Assembly: GCF_040616545.1 (NCBI RefSeq)
Contig: NZ_CP156688.1
Location: forward strand, 1,054,001-1,118,000
From: Akkermansia muciniphila
GTDB lineage: Bacteria > Verrucomicrobiota > Verrucomicrobiia > Verrucomicrobiales > Akkermansiaceae
Length of the DNA: 64,000 nucleotides
Direction: 5' to 3'
Shown piece by piece: positions 27,507 to 36,508 of this stretch; the stretch's first letter is position 1, and every line of letters begins with the position of its first letter. The notes under the pieces were generated by a model, which had not been told where the DNA came from, made no database searches, and saw nothing but the letters and a program-made list of their open reading frames with translations. Position numbers and translations under genes: made by a program.

Positions 27507-27542
27507 AAAAGGGCTGTCTGCTCCATTGCAGACAGCCCTTTT
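27507..27542. terminator. Strong bidirectional terminator between convergent genes
   Basis: AAAAGGGCTGTCTGC (27507-27521) and GCAGACAGCCCTTTT (27528-27542) form a perfect 15-bp stem with loop TCCATT and T-runs on both strands. It serves the nuclease-like gene on plus and the TIGR04073 gene on minus. Confidence 0.88.
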
Positions 27543-27563
27543 GAAATTTTCAACAGTCGGACC

Positions 27564-27998
27564 TTAGTCGCGCTGCTGGCGGGAGTACTTGTAGTAGCTC
27601 TGGAAGCTGAGTTCCGCCGGGAATTCGCTCAAGCCGCCGTTGGGGTTGTATTCCTTAAGGCCGCTCATGCCGCAACGTCCCTGATAAGGGGGCTTGTACG
27701 TGCACTTGTAAGTGGGGGCCCAGAACGTGACCAGCTCATAGATGCCGTAGCCCATGCGTTCAAGCATGGTAGCGGTGCCATCAACAATGCCCACGGAAAA
27801 ACCGGCATAGTCGCCTTCACGGCTGGTCCAGTTGATCACTCCAAGCGGAATTTCCTCAACGGAATAAATGAGGTTGGCGATGGCGCGGCCCAGCTTGCGG
27901 GTGGGGGTGTATTCGGAAGCGGGAGGAGCCTGAATGTCCGCACTGGCGACACCGATGGCGCCGGCGGCAAAAAGAGCTGAGATGATGGCACGTTTCAT
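27564..27998 (-). CDS. Exosortase system-associated protein, TIGR04073 type
   Basis: The 144-residue exported protein has a signal peptide (MKRAIISALFAAGAIGVASA). Its core, YTPTRKLGRAIANLIYSVEEIPLGVINWTS and GIVDGTATMLERMGYGIYELVTFWAP, is the KLGRGxxN..xxxxEIP pattern that I recall for TIGR04073, a family restricted to genomes with PEP-CTERM/exosortase systems. Its molecular role is not known. Its presence agrees with the two PEP-CTERM proteins in this window. Confidence 0.78.
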   Translation of the reverse strand: MKRAIISALFAAGAIGVASADIQAPPASEYTPTRKLGRAIANLIYSVEEIPLGVINWTSREGDYAGFSVGIVDGTATMLERMGYGIYELVTFWAPTYKCTYKPPYQGRCGMSGLKEYNPNGGLSEFPAELSFQSYYKYSRQQRD

Positions 27999-28055
27999 AC
28001 TGATTGTTTATATAGTACAATTTGTCGAGGAAAAGCAACTCAAAAAAACAAAAAA

Positions 28056-29066
28056 TCAATCTAATTCCGGCCGCGGGTCACGCGTCATGAGCTCCACAAG
28101 CGCTTCCATCGGCGGCTTGGATTCATAAAGAACGGAATACACGGCGTCAATCAGGGGCGTCCTGACTCCCAGCTTCCGCGCAATTTCATAGACAGAGAGC
28201 GTGTTGGGCACCCCTTCCGCCACCATGCCCAGGGTGTCCAGGATTTCCTGGAGGCTTTTCCCTTCCGCCAGCCTCCGGCCCACCGTCTGGTTGCGGGAGT
28301 GGCGGGAATAGCAGGTGACAATGAGATCTCCCACGCCGGAGAGGCCCATGAAGGTTTCCCTGCGGCCTCCGCTGGCTACGCCGATGCGCGTCATTTCCGC
28401 CAGGCCGCGGGTCAGCAGGGCGGCCTGGGCGTTATCCCCCAGCTTCAGGCCCTCGCACAGTCCGGCGCCGATGGCGAAGACGTTCTTGATGGTTCCCCCC
28501 AGCTGCATCCCGATGATGTCCGTGGCGGAGTAAACGCGGAAGGTTTTGGAAACGAAGATTTGCTGCACCCAGTCCGCATACTTGGGGTCCTCAAAACCGA
28601 TCAGGGAGGCGGACGGAAGGCCCAGGCAGATGTCTTCCGCATGGTTGGGGCCGGAAAGCACGCCTATGGGGTTGGAGGGCAGGTACTCCTGAAGGATCTC
28701 CGTCATTCTTTTATGGGTGCCCTGTTCAATGCCCTTGGTGCAGGAGACGATGACGGCGTCCGGCCGCACCGGGAGGCCGCGCAGCCGCTGCGCCACGGAA
28801 CGCATGGCTACGGAAGGCACCACTACTACGATGAGTTCCGCATCCTTCACCTGCTCCAGGTCACATGTGGGGTGGATGTTGGGAGCCAGGGGAGCGGCGG
28901 TCTCGGACAGGACCGGGCTGCGCCTCGTTTCCGCAAGCTGGCGGGCCTGCGCTTCTTCCGGCGTCCACAGGACGACTTCACATTCGCGGGTGGCCAGGAC
29001 CATGGACAGGGCCGTACCCCAGGAACCGGCGCCGATGACTGCTATTTTATGTAACCGATTCATCAT
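28056..29066 (-). CDS. gpsA: NAD(P)-dependent glycerol-3-phosphate dehydrogenase
   Basis: The 336-residue enzyme has the N-terminal Rossmann motif AVIGAGSWGTALSMVLA, SCTKGIE, VLSGPNHAEDI, the catalytic Lys in QLGGTIKNVFAIGAG and SGVGDLIVTCYSRHSRNQTVG, all in GpsA order. It reduces dihydroxyacetone phosphate to sn-glycerol-3-phosphate for phospholipid synthesis. The start follows the plsY stop by one base (a second ATG is next), so the two genes are coupled. Together they supply and acylate the glycerol-phosphate backbone. Confidence 0.96.
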   Translation of the reverse strand: MMNRLHKIAVIGAGSWGTALSMVLATRECEVVLWTPEEAQARQLAETRRSPVLSETAAPLAPNIHPTCDLEQVKDAELIVVVVPSVAMRSVAQRLRGLPVRPDAVIVSCTKGIEQGTHKRMTEILQEYLPSNPIGVLSGPNHAEDICLGLPSASLIGFEDPKYADWVQQIFVSKTFRVYSATDIIGMQLGGTIKNVFAIGAGLCEGLKLGDNAQAALLTRGLAEMTRIGVASGGRRETFMGLSGVGDLIVTCYSRHSRNQTVGRRLAEGKSLQEILDTLGMVAEGVPNTLSVYEIARKLGVRTPLIDAVYSVLYESKPPMEALVELMTRDPRPELD

Positions 29067-29067
29067 C

Positions 29068-29724
29068 TTACTTGGACTTTTTGGAATAGAAGGAGTGCTC
29101 CGTTCCGTTGAGGAGCCTCACGATATTGGAACGGTGCTTGAGAATGACCAGCGCCCCCACCACGGTAAAAAAGGCAACGTAAAGTATCTGGGGAGAAACG
29201 GCCCCATCCCGGCAAAGCGGGTAGGACCACCACCCGGCGGCGATCATCGCCGCGGCAGCGACCAGGCTGGCCAGCGACACGATGCCGGATATTACCATGA
29301 GCACCAGCCACACGCCCAGAGCCACACAGGCCACCACCGGATTGAGGGCAAATAAGACGCCCGCGGTTGTCGCCACGCCTTTTCCGCCCCTGAACCCAAG
29401 GAAACAGGTATAGGTATGGCCGAGCACCACGGCAAAACAGACGAGAACCACCACGGCGTTGAAATCCCAGCCGCCCGCATCCCCCGTCAAAAACGGCAGC
29501 CAGTTCAAGGCGCCGAACACGGGCACGAATCCCTTCAAAAAGTCCAGGATGAAAACGGAGAGGCCCCACTTCCAGCCCAGCACGCGCCATGCATTGGTAG
29601 CCCCTATGTTGCGGGAACCCTGCTGCCTCAGGTCAAGGCCCCTGACCCTGCCGGCAAGGTAGCCGAACGGAACCGCTCCAACCAGGTAGGAGGCTGCAAT
29701 ATAGAGAACTATCCAGGCAATCAT
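29068..29724 (-). CDS. plsY: Glycerol-3-phosphate acyltransferase PlsY
   Basis: I start at ATG 29724 (218 residues), which places the first membrane segment (MIAWIVLYIAASYLVGAVPFGYLAGR) at the N-terminus; 12 extra residues upstream are possible but polar. The three PlsY motifs are seen: GSRNIGATNAWRVLG, FRGGKGVATTAGVL with GHTYTCFLGFRGGKG before it, and the C-terminal LKHRSNIVRLLNGTEHSF. This membrane enzyme transfers acyl from acyl phosphate to glycerol-3-phosphate. It is the first gene of the plsY-gpsA pair. PlsX is not in the window. Confidence 0.95.
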   Translation of the reverse strand: MIAWIVLYIAASYLVGAVPFGYLAGRVRGLDLRQQGSRNIGATNAWRVLGWKWGLSVFILDFLKGFVPVFGALNWLPFLTGDAGGWDFNAVVVLVCFAVVLGHTYTCFLGFRGGKGVATTAGVLFALNPVVACVALGVWLVLMVISGIVSLASLVAAAAMIAAGWWSYPLCRDGAVSPQILYVAFFTVVGALVILKHRSNIVRLLNGTEHSFYSKKSK

Positions 29725-29878
29725 GTCGTGCGGAGGGTATTCTACCCCCCCGCCAGTCAAATGACAATGGGGAAATCATCTCGCCGCCAGTTCTTTCCGG
29801 CGCCTCCGTTCCAGCGGAAACGCGGAATATTCAGGGCCCCGCCAATTTCCGGTCCCGGCACGCTCCGGCGGCACCGTT

Positions 29879-30664
29879 TTATTTGTCTTCAGTCCCCGGC
29901 TTCCGCATCACGGCGGCCCAGACGGAGGCATTGTCCTGCTGGGGTTCCAGCATGTCCTTCACCTGCTCCATGATGGTTTCCGCCAGCTTCCGGCTGGAAC
30001 AGTCACGGGCTTTCTGAAGGGCCAGGAAGGAAGGCTCCCTAAGCAGCTCGCACCAGACCTGCAGGCCGTCCGAACAGGCCAGCACCGCATCCCCGGGGTG
30101 CAGGAGCAGGGGAACGGCGCTGATGTCCACCAGCTCCATGGGGCCGCCCATGACAGCGGAACGTAGCACGCAGCGCTGGCGCAGGGCGCCCTGGAGGGAC
30201 ATTTCCCCCTTCCGGTAAAGACAATCCGCAATCGGCCTCATGGAGTGGTCTTCATTCAGGCGGTCCATGCGGAAGCTGTCCGCTCCGCTCCACAGGTAGA
30301 GGGGGGAATCCCCCACGCTGATCCACCACAGGGAGCGGTCACGGATGAAGACGGCCAGCAGCGTGGTTCCGGATTCCTCCGGTTCCTTCTGGATGGAGGC
30401 CAGCGCACGGTTGGCGGCATGCAGGGCTTCCGTCAGCCGTTCCGGAATATCCTCCACCGCGCTTTCTGCAAAAGCCCCGGCAAATTCCTCCGCCACCACG
30501 CAGGAGGCGCAGTCCCCGCGGAGATGGCCCCCCATGCCGTCGCACACAATCCCCAGCATCCCGCCGGCGGCGGGAAGGCTTTTAACCACGTCTTCCTGCT
30601 CACGGCGTTTGCCGATCCATTGGGCGGAAGCGCAGTCCAGGGTATCCGGGGTGCGGGGAGCCAT
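29879..30664 (-). CDS. PP2C-family Ser/Thr protein phosphatase
   Basis: A 261-residue, single-domain PPM phosphatase with the metal-binding Asp residues in GIVCDGMGGHLRGDCAS, WISVGDSPLYLWSGA, VLACSDGLQVW and the final DNASVWAAVM. The N-terminal RKQEDxxxx-type motif appears as GKRREQEDVVK. It probably dephosphorylates Ser/Thr residues set by a Hanks-type kinase; none is adjacent. The gene lies 16 bp downstream of lysS on the same strand and may share its transcript. Confidence 0.9.
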   Translation of the reverse strand: MAPRTPDTLDCASAQWIGKRREQEDVVKSLPAAGGMLGIVCDGMGGHLRGDCASCVVAEEFAGAFAESAVEDIPERLTEALHAANRALASIQKEPEESGTTLLAVFIRDRSLWWISVGDSPLYLWSGADSFRMDRLNEDHSMRPIADCLYRKGEMSLQGALRQRCVLRSAVMGGPMELVDISAVPLLLHPGDAVLACSDGLQVWCELLREPSFLALQKARDCSSRKLAETIMEQVKDMLEPQQDNASVWAAVMRKPGTEDK

Positions 30665-30680
30665 GCGGCCAGGGGGTAAA

Positions 30681-32162
30681 TTAACTGTCTTTGCGCTTCA
30701 GCTGCGGGAACAGCAGGACGTCACGGATGGAGGAAGCGCCCGTCAGCATCATGATGACGCGGTCAATGCCGATGCCGATGCCGCCTGCGGAAGGCATGCC
30801 GTATTCCAGCGTTTCAATGAAGTCGTAATCCACGCGCTGGGTTTCTCCGGCGGCCTGGTGTTCCAGGCGCTCCTTCTGCACGTCCGGATCATTCAGTTCC
30901 GAGTAACCGGGGGAAATTTCCTGCCCGTTGATTACCAGTTCATACACGTCCACCACGTCCGGGTTTTCCCGGTTCAACTTGGCCAGGGGTACCAGGTCCT
31001 TCGCCACATGGGTGACAAAGCAGGGGTTCATGGTTTTTTCCTCCACCAGCTTTTCATATACCTGCTGGGAGACGTCCACATCCTTCATATCCGGGCTGAT
31101 TTCCACGTCCAGCTCTTCACAGCGGGCCCGGCGTTCCTCCGGAGAAATGTCAAACCAGTCCTGTCCGGCCACGCCGCGGATCAGATCCTGATAGTCGGCG
31201 CGCTTCCAGGGGCGGGAGAGGTCAATCGTGTAAAGCACGTTGCCTTCCGCATCCTTGTGGTCAATCTGGAGGCCTCCGCAGAACTTTTCCGCCAGGTGGC
31301 AGATGAGCTCTTCCACCATGTTGGCCATGGTTTCAAAATCCCCGCAGGCGCAGTAGGCTTCCAGCATGGTGAATTCCGGGTTGTGGCGGCGGTCGATGCC
31401 TTCATTGCGGAAGCTGCGGTTGAGTTCAAAAATCTTGGTGAAGCCGCCCACCATCAGGCGCTTGAGGAAGAGTTCCGGAGCAATGCGGAGCGTCAGCGGC
31501 ATGTCCAGCGCGTTATGGTAGGTTTCAAACGGCTTGGCGGCGGCGCCCCCGGCCACGTCCTGAAGCATGGGGGTCTCCACCTCCAGATAGCCGCGGTCCT
31601 GAAGAAAGCGGCGCATCTCCGCAATCATGAGGGAGCGCGTGACGAACAGGGCCGCGCTTTCCTCATTGGCAATGAGGTCCAGATGGCGCTTGCGGTACGT
31701 GACTTCCTTGTCAGCCAGGCCATGCCATTTGTCCGGCAGCGGACGCAGGCTCTTGGAAAGAATGGTCAGGCCGGAAACCTTCACGGTGGGTTCCCCGGTG
31801 CGGGTCAGGAATGTGGTGCCCTTGATGCCGATCCAGTCCCCGCGGTCCAGGAGCTTCCACAGCTTCCAGGTAGTTTCATCCACCTCATTCTTGTGCAGGA
31901 ACCCCTGGATTTTGCCGCGCACGTCCCCGATGACGAAAAACTGGGATTTCCCCATGTCGCGAATGGCCAGCAGGCGGCCGGCCACAGCCTCCTGTTTGTC
32001 TTCCTTGAAATCGGCTTTCAATCCGGCGGGAGTGTTGGTCACGTCAAATCTTGCGCCGTAGGGGTCTATTCCCAGCTCGCGGATCTTGGCGAGCTTGTCG
32101 CGGCGCACGGCAATGAGTTCGGATTCCGTCGTATTCGGATGTGCCTGCTGTTGTTCGGACAT
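30681..32162 (-). CDS. lysS: Lysyl-tRNA synthetase, class II
   Basis: The 493-residue synthetase has an OB-fold anticodon domain (residues 60-150, GRLLAIRDMGKSQFFVIGD) and the class II catalytic core: motif 2 LNRSFRNEGIDRRHNPEFTML and motif 3 GGIGIGIDRVIMMLT, with ETPML as the motif 1 end. The length is standard. It charges tRNA-Lys. It is the probable first gene of a pair with the PP2C phosphatase. Confidence 0.97.
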   Translation of the reverse strand: MSEQQQAHPNTTESELIAVRRDKLAKIRELGIDPYGARFDVTNTPAGLKADFKEDKQEAVAGRLLAIRDMGKSQFFVIGDVRGKIQGFLHKNEVDETTWKLWKLLDRGDWIGIKGTTFLTRTGEPTVKVSGLTILSKSLRPLPDKWHGLADKEVTYRKRHLDLIANEESAALFVTRSLMIAEMRRFLQDRGYLEVETPMLQDVAGGAAAKPFETYHNALDMPLTLRIAPELFLKRLMVGGFTKIFELNRSFRNEGIDRRHNPEFTMLEAYCACGDFETMANMVEELICHLAEKFCGGLQIDHKDAEGNVLYTIDLSRPWKRADYQDLIRGVAGQDWFDISPEERRARCEELDVEISPDMKDVDVSQQVYEKLVEEKTMNPCFVTHVAKDLVPLAKLNRENPDVVDVYELVINGQEISPGYSELNDPDVQKERLEHQAAGETQRVDYDFIETLEYGMPSAGGIGIGIDRVIMMLTGASSIRDVLLFPQLKRKDS

Positions 32163-32506
32163 AGTGCGGGGATTTTAAAGGCTTGCCTCCGTTTTGGCTA
32201 GTGCATTGTCAGGCAGGGGAACATTTTTGGGCGGGAGCCTTGAAGAGGGTTGCGTTCACCCCTCCTTTCCGGGGCCCACGCTTCCGCACGAGCGGAGGAC
32301 CGCCAGCGGCTCTTCCGGACGGCCCCGGAGAACCACGCAAGAGACAATATTCAAAGGATTTGAAGGGAAACTGGTCTTATTATTAAAAAACAGCCAACAA
32401 AACCCCGTTTACGCATAATTGCTTTTACCTTTGGCGTCAGACATGTTATAACTGTCTCCGTTAAGGCGCACCTTATTTATCAATTATATACTATCCGTGC
32501 AGACTT
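32163..32506. other. Divergent promoter region between lysS and nifJ
   Basis: 344 bp without a gene. It becomes AT-rich toward nifJ (32380-32500), where TTGCTTTTACC (32411) followed by GTTATAACTG (32444), and later TATATACTAT, are possible promoter elements. The start of the strongly codon-biased nifJ at 32507 suggests that this promoter is active. No RNA gene was recognised. Confidence 0.4.
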
Positions 32507-35500
32507 ATGAGTGATCAGACAACCGTAACTTACAGCACGATTGACGCTAACGAAGCCGTAGCCTCCGTAGCCTATCGTTTTTCTGAAGTCATTGCCATTT
32601 ACCCCATTACACCGTCTTCTCCCATGGGTGAATCAGCTGAAAGCTGGTCCGCTGTGAACCGGAAGAACCTGTGGGGCACCGTTCCTTCCGTTGTGGAAAT
32701 GCAGAGTGAAGGCGGCGCCGCCGGCGCAGTCCACGGCGCCCTCCAGACCGGAGCCATGGCAACCACCTTCACCGCATCCCAGGGCCTTCTGCTGATGATC
32801 CCGAACATGTTCAAGATCGCAGGGGAACTGACTCCGGCCGTGTTCCATGTGGCCGCCCGTTCCCTGGCCTACCAGGGCCTCTCCATCTTCGGCGACCACA
32901 GCGACGTGATGAGCGCCCGCTCCTGCGGCTGGGCCATGCTGTGCGGCTCCTCCACGCAGGAAGCTGCGGACTTTGCCGCCATTTCCCACGCCGCCACGCT
33001 GGAATCCCGCGTTCCGTTCATGAACTTCTTTGACGGCTTCCGCACATCCCATGAAATCGGCAAGATTGCAGACATCACGGACGATACGCTGAACGGCATG
33101 ATCAAGCAGGAATGGGTGGACTCCTTCCGCGAGCGCGCCCTGACGCCTGACGCTCCCGTGCTGCGCGGCACCGCCCAGAACCCGGACGTTTACTTCCAGG
33201 GCCGTGAAACGGTCAACCAGTTCTATGAAGCCACCCCCGCCATCGTGCAGAAGGCCATGGACAGGTTTGCAGGCCTCACGGGCCGTTCCTACCATCTGGT
33301 GGACTACACCGGCGCCCCGGACGCTGCACGCGTCATCATCCTGATGGGCTCCGGCGCTGAAGCCGTGGAAGAAACGGTGGAAGCCATGATTGCCCGTGAA
33401 AACGCCAAGGTGGGCGTGCTGAAGGTGCGCCTGTTCCGCCCCTTCCCCGCCGCGGAACTGATCAAGGCCCTTCCCTCCACGGTCAAAAAGATCGCCGTGC
33501 TGGACCGCACCAAGGAACCCGGTTCCCAGGGTGAACCGCTCCATCAGGACGTCATCCAGGCCCTCTTTGATGCCCAGGGCTCCGGCACGCTCTCCTTCAC
33601 CAACGGCATGCCCAAGGTGGTAGGCGGCCGCTACGGCCTTTCCTCCAAGGAATTCACTCCCGCCATGGTCAAGGGCATCTATGACAGCCTGGAACAGGAC
33701 GCCCCCAAGAACCACTTCACCATCGGCATTAACGACGACGTGCTGGGCACCAGTATTCCGTACGATGAAGATTACTCCACGGAAGCGGACGACGTGACGC
33801 GCGCCATGTTCTTCGGCCTCGGTTCCGACGGCACCGTGGGCGCCAACAAGGACGCCATCAAGATCATCGGCCAGCATACGGACCTGTATGTGCAGGGCTA
33901 CTTCGTGTACGACTCCAAGAAGGCCGGTTCCTCCACCATCTCACACCTGCGCTTCGGTCCGCGCCCGATCAAGTCCACGTACCTAATCACCAAGGCCAAC
34001 TTCCTGGCGCTGCACCAGCCCACGCTGCTGAACCTGTTTGACTTCCTGAAGAACGCCGCCAACGGCGCCACCTTCCTGATGAACAGTCCGCACCCCGCGG
34101 ACAAGCTGTGGGACACGCTGCCCGCACGCATGCAGCAGCAGATTCTGGACAAGAACCTCAAGCTTTACACGATTGACGCCTTCTCCGTGGCCCGCAAGAC
34201 GGGCATGGGCGGCCGCATCAACATGATCATGCAGACCTGCTTCTTCAAGCTGGCCGGCGTGATTCCCGCTGACGAGGCCATCGGCTACATCAAAAAAGCC
34301 ATTGCCAAGACCTACGCCAAGAAGGGCCAGGAAGTGGTTGACAAGAACATCGCCGCTGTGGACGCCACCCTGGAAAACCTGCACCGGGTGGACACCACCG
34401 GCAAGACCATCACCGGCCATGCCATTCCCCCCGTCATGTCCGCAGACGCTCCGGACTACGTCCAGAACGTCCTCGGCAAAATGATGTGCGGTGAAGGGGA
34501 CAGCATCCCCGTCAGCCAGATGCCCGTGGACGGCACGTTCCCGAACGGCACTTCCCAGTATGAAAAGCGCAATCTGGCGCTGGACCTGCCGGAATGGGAC
34601 CCCGCCATCTGCATCCAGTGCGGCAAGTGCACGGCCGTTTGCCCGCACGCCGCCATCCGCAGCAAGTTCTTTGCCCCGGACGCCCTCTCCAGCGCGCCCG
34701 CGAGCTTTGAGTCCCTGGATGCCAAGCATCCGGACTGGAAGGGTGAAAAATTCGTCATCCAGGTCTCCCCGAACGACTGCACGGGCTGCACGCTCTGCTC
34801 CGACGTCTGCCCGGCCAAGAGCAAGACGGACCCGACCCACAAGGCCCTGACCATGGTTCCCGCCGAGAAGATTCACGACAGGGAAGAAGCCAACTGGGAC
34901 TTCTTCATGAGCCTTCCGGACGTGGACCGCACCAAGGTAAGGACGGACAACATCCGCTCCATGCAGGTGCTGCGCCCGCTGTTCGAATTCTCCGGCGCCT
35001 GCGCCGGCTGCGGTGAAACCCCGTACGTGAAGATGCTCTCCCAGCTCTTCGGCAACCGCCTGGTGGTCGCCAATGCCACGGGCTGCTCCTCCATCTACGG
35101 CGGCAACCTGCCCACCACCCCGTGGTCCCATGATGCGGAAGGACGCGGACCGGCCTGGTCCAACTCCCTCTTTGAAGACAACGCCGAATTCGGCCTTGGC
35201 TTCCGCGTCTCCCTGGACAAGCAGATGGAACACGCCATCGAGCTCCTCCGTGACGCCGCCGGGATCGTGGGCCAGGAACTGGTTGACCAGATCCTGACCA
35301 ACCCGCAGAAGGATGAGGCGGACATCGAACAGCAGCGTGAAAACGTCGCCGAACTCAAGAAGAGAATCACCGGCAAGCCGGAATGCGCACGCCTCCTGAC
35401 CATGGCGGACAAGCTTGTCCGCAAAAGCGTCTGGATCCTCGGCGGCGACGGCTGGGCCTATGACATCGGCTACGGCGGCCTGGACCACATCCTTGCCAGC

Positions 35501-36085
35501 GGCAAGAACGTGAAGGTGCTGGTCATGGATACGGAAGTATACTCCAACACCGGCGGCCAGTGCTCCAAGTCCACCCCGCGCGCTGCCGTGGCCAAGTTCG
35601 CCACAACCGGTAAGCCCGGCGTGAAGAAGGACCTGGGCCTGATGGCCATGACCTACGGCAACGTGTATGTGGCCTCCGTCGCCCTCGGCGCAAAGGACGA
35701 GCACACGCTGAAGGCCTTCGTGGAAGCGGAAGCCTATGACGGCCCCGCCATCATCATCGCCTACTCTCACTGCATCTCCCACGGCATCAACATGGCCAAG
35801 GGCCTGCAGCAGCAGAAGGCATGGGTGGACACAGGCCGCATCCTGCTCTACCGCTACAATCCGGACCTGGCCCTCCAGGGCAAGAGCCCGCTGATTGTGG
35901 AAGGCAAGGGCCCGAAGGGCGACCTGCGCGACGTACTCCTCAGCGAAAACCGCTTCAAGCTTCTGGCCAAGACCAACAAGGAAGGCTTTGAAAAGCTCCT
36001 TGAAGAAGCCCAGAAGGACGTCTGGCACCGCTGGAACCTGTACCAGAGCATTGCCAACATGGGCGCCGACAAGCCCGCGGAATAA
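32507..36085 (+). CDS. nifJ: Pyruvate:ferredoxin (flavodoxin) oxidoreductase, single-chain
   Basis: The 1192-residue fused PFOR has its domains in order. Domain I, residues 10-250, has YPITPSSPMGESAE binding the TPP pyrimidine. Domains II-IV (CoA and gamma) follow with GLGSDGTVGANK. A two-cluster ferredoxin domain has CIQCGKCTAVCP at about residue 702 and CTGCTLCSDVCP at about 758. The TPP domain has CAGCGETPYVKML about 832, GDGWAYDIGYGGLDH and the NTGGQCSKSTPRAA loop. It oxidises pyruvate to acetyl-CoA and CO2 with reduction of ferredoxin in the anaerobic cytoplasm. Codon use is strongly biased, suggesting high expression. A terminator follows at 36108. Confidence 0.97.
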   Translation: MSDQTTVTYSTIDANEAVASVAYRFSEVIAIYPITPSSPMGESAESWSAVNRKNLWGTVPSVVEMQSEGGAAGAVHGALQTGAMATTFTASQGLLLMIPNMFKIAGELTPAVFHVAARSLAYQGLSIFGDHSDVMSARSCGWAMLCGSSTQEAADFAAISHAATLESRVPFMNFFDGFRTSHEIGKIADITDDTLNGMIKQEWVDSFRERALTPDAPVLRGTAQNPDVYFQGRETVNQFYEATPAIVQKAMDRFAGLTGRSYHLVDYTGAPDAARVIILMGSGAEAVEETVEAMIARENAKVGVLKVRLFRPFPAAELIKALPSTVKKIAVLDRTKEPGSQGEPLHQDVIQALFDAQGSGTLSFTNGMPKVVGGRYGLSSKEFTPAMVKGIYDSLEQDAPKNHFTIGINDDVLGTSIPYDEDYSTEADDVTRAMFFGLGSDGTVGANKDAIKIIGQHTDLYVQGYFVYDSKKAGSSTISHLRFGPRPIKSTYLITKANFLALHQPTLLNLFDFLKNAANGATFLMNSPHPADKLWDTLPARMQQQILDKNLKLYTIDAFSVARKTGMGGRINMIMQTCFFKLAGVIPADEAIGYIKKAIAKTYAKKGQEVVDKNIAAVDATLENLHRVDTTGKTITGHAIPPVMSADAPDYVQNVLGKMMCGEGDSIPVSQMPVDGTFPNGTSQYEKRNLALDLPEWDPAICIQCGKCTAVCPHAAIRSKFFAPDALSSAPASFESLDAKHPDWKGEKFVIQVSPNDCTGCTLCSDVCPAKSKTDPTHKALTMVPAEKIHDREEANWDFFMSLPDVDRTKVRTDNIRSMQVLRPLFEFSGACAGCGETPYVKMLSQLFGNRLVVANATGCSSIYGGNLPTTPWSHDAEGRGPAWSNSLFEDNAEFGLGFRVSLDKQMEHAIELLRDAAGIVGQELVDQILTNPQKDEADIEQQRENVAELKKRITGKPECARLLTMADKLVRKSVWILGGDGWAYDIGYGGLDHILASGKNVKVLVMDTEVYSNTGGQCSKSTPRAAVAKFATTGKPGVKKDLGLMAMTYGNVYVASVALGAKDEHTLKAFVEAEAYDGPAIIIAYSHCISHGINMAKGLQQQKAWVDTGRILLYRYNPDLALQGKSPLIVEGKGPKGDLRDVLLSENRFKLLAKTNKEGFEKLLEEAQKDVWHRWNLYQSIANMGADKPAE

Positions 36086-36107
36086 ACCGTACGGCCACTG
36101 AACTTCA

Positions 36108-36143
36108 ACGCCCCTGCACGGTTCGTCCGGCAGGGGCGTTTTT
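36108..36143 (+). terminator. Rho-independent terminator of nifJ
   Basis: ACGCCCCTG (36108-36116) and CAGGGGCGT (36131-36139) pair perfectly and are followed by TTTT (36140-36143). The hairpin is 23 bp after the nifJ stop. Confidence 0.85.
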
Positions 36144-36160
36144 GCAGCCGGAAAACGTGT

Positions 36161-36262
36161 TCATGCCGCGGGGATATGCTCTTCCACCGCGTCTTTGATG
36201 GCCATTTTGCCGGACATAAGGGCCTCCCGGCCTTTATCAAAGGCGTCCAGCCATGTCTGCAC
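36161..36262 (-). pseudogene. Short coding-like remnant, C-terminus of an unknown protein
   Basis: On the minus strand a 33-residue frame from GTG 36262 reads like real protein (QTWLDAFDKGREALMSGK, then an acidic helix ending EEHIPAA). In-frame sequence continues upstream as ANSRDGIN but meets a stop about 110 bp back with no ATG start. It could be the tail of a gene whose 5' part was lost, or a tiny protein. I do not recognise the family. Confidence 0.3.
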
Positions 36263-36508
36263 GTTTATTCCGTCCCGGGAGTTCGCAACGCTCCCTGATG
36301 GTCTTCCTTGCCCTCTGCCCCATGGAGTGGTTCATTCCCGTGCGGCAGTAAAATGACCCATGCAAAGGAAACAATCCGGCCCTTGTCCTGTACAGGGTCC
36401 CATCCCATGGCCAACCGGCACCCCCCTGAACGCAATCATCCGGCTCTGAAAAAATCAAAGCCGGATGAGCTATTTCGTTTAATTTACAGAAGGTTATTTC
36501 TTCAACAA
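36263..36508. other. Intergenic region, no supported gene
   Basis: Only short overlapping frames with unlikely compositions occur here. The hairpin around 36440-36464 (ATCCGGCTCTGA and CAAAGCCGGAT) lies 45 bp downstream of the GH123-like gene stop and may terminate it; on the minus strand it is followed by a short run of mixed T. Confidence 0.35.

Noticed and set aside
33983-36028. Minus-strand open frame opposite nifJ
   Set aside because: It lies wholly antisense to the strongly conserved, codon-biased nifJ and has no motif of its own.
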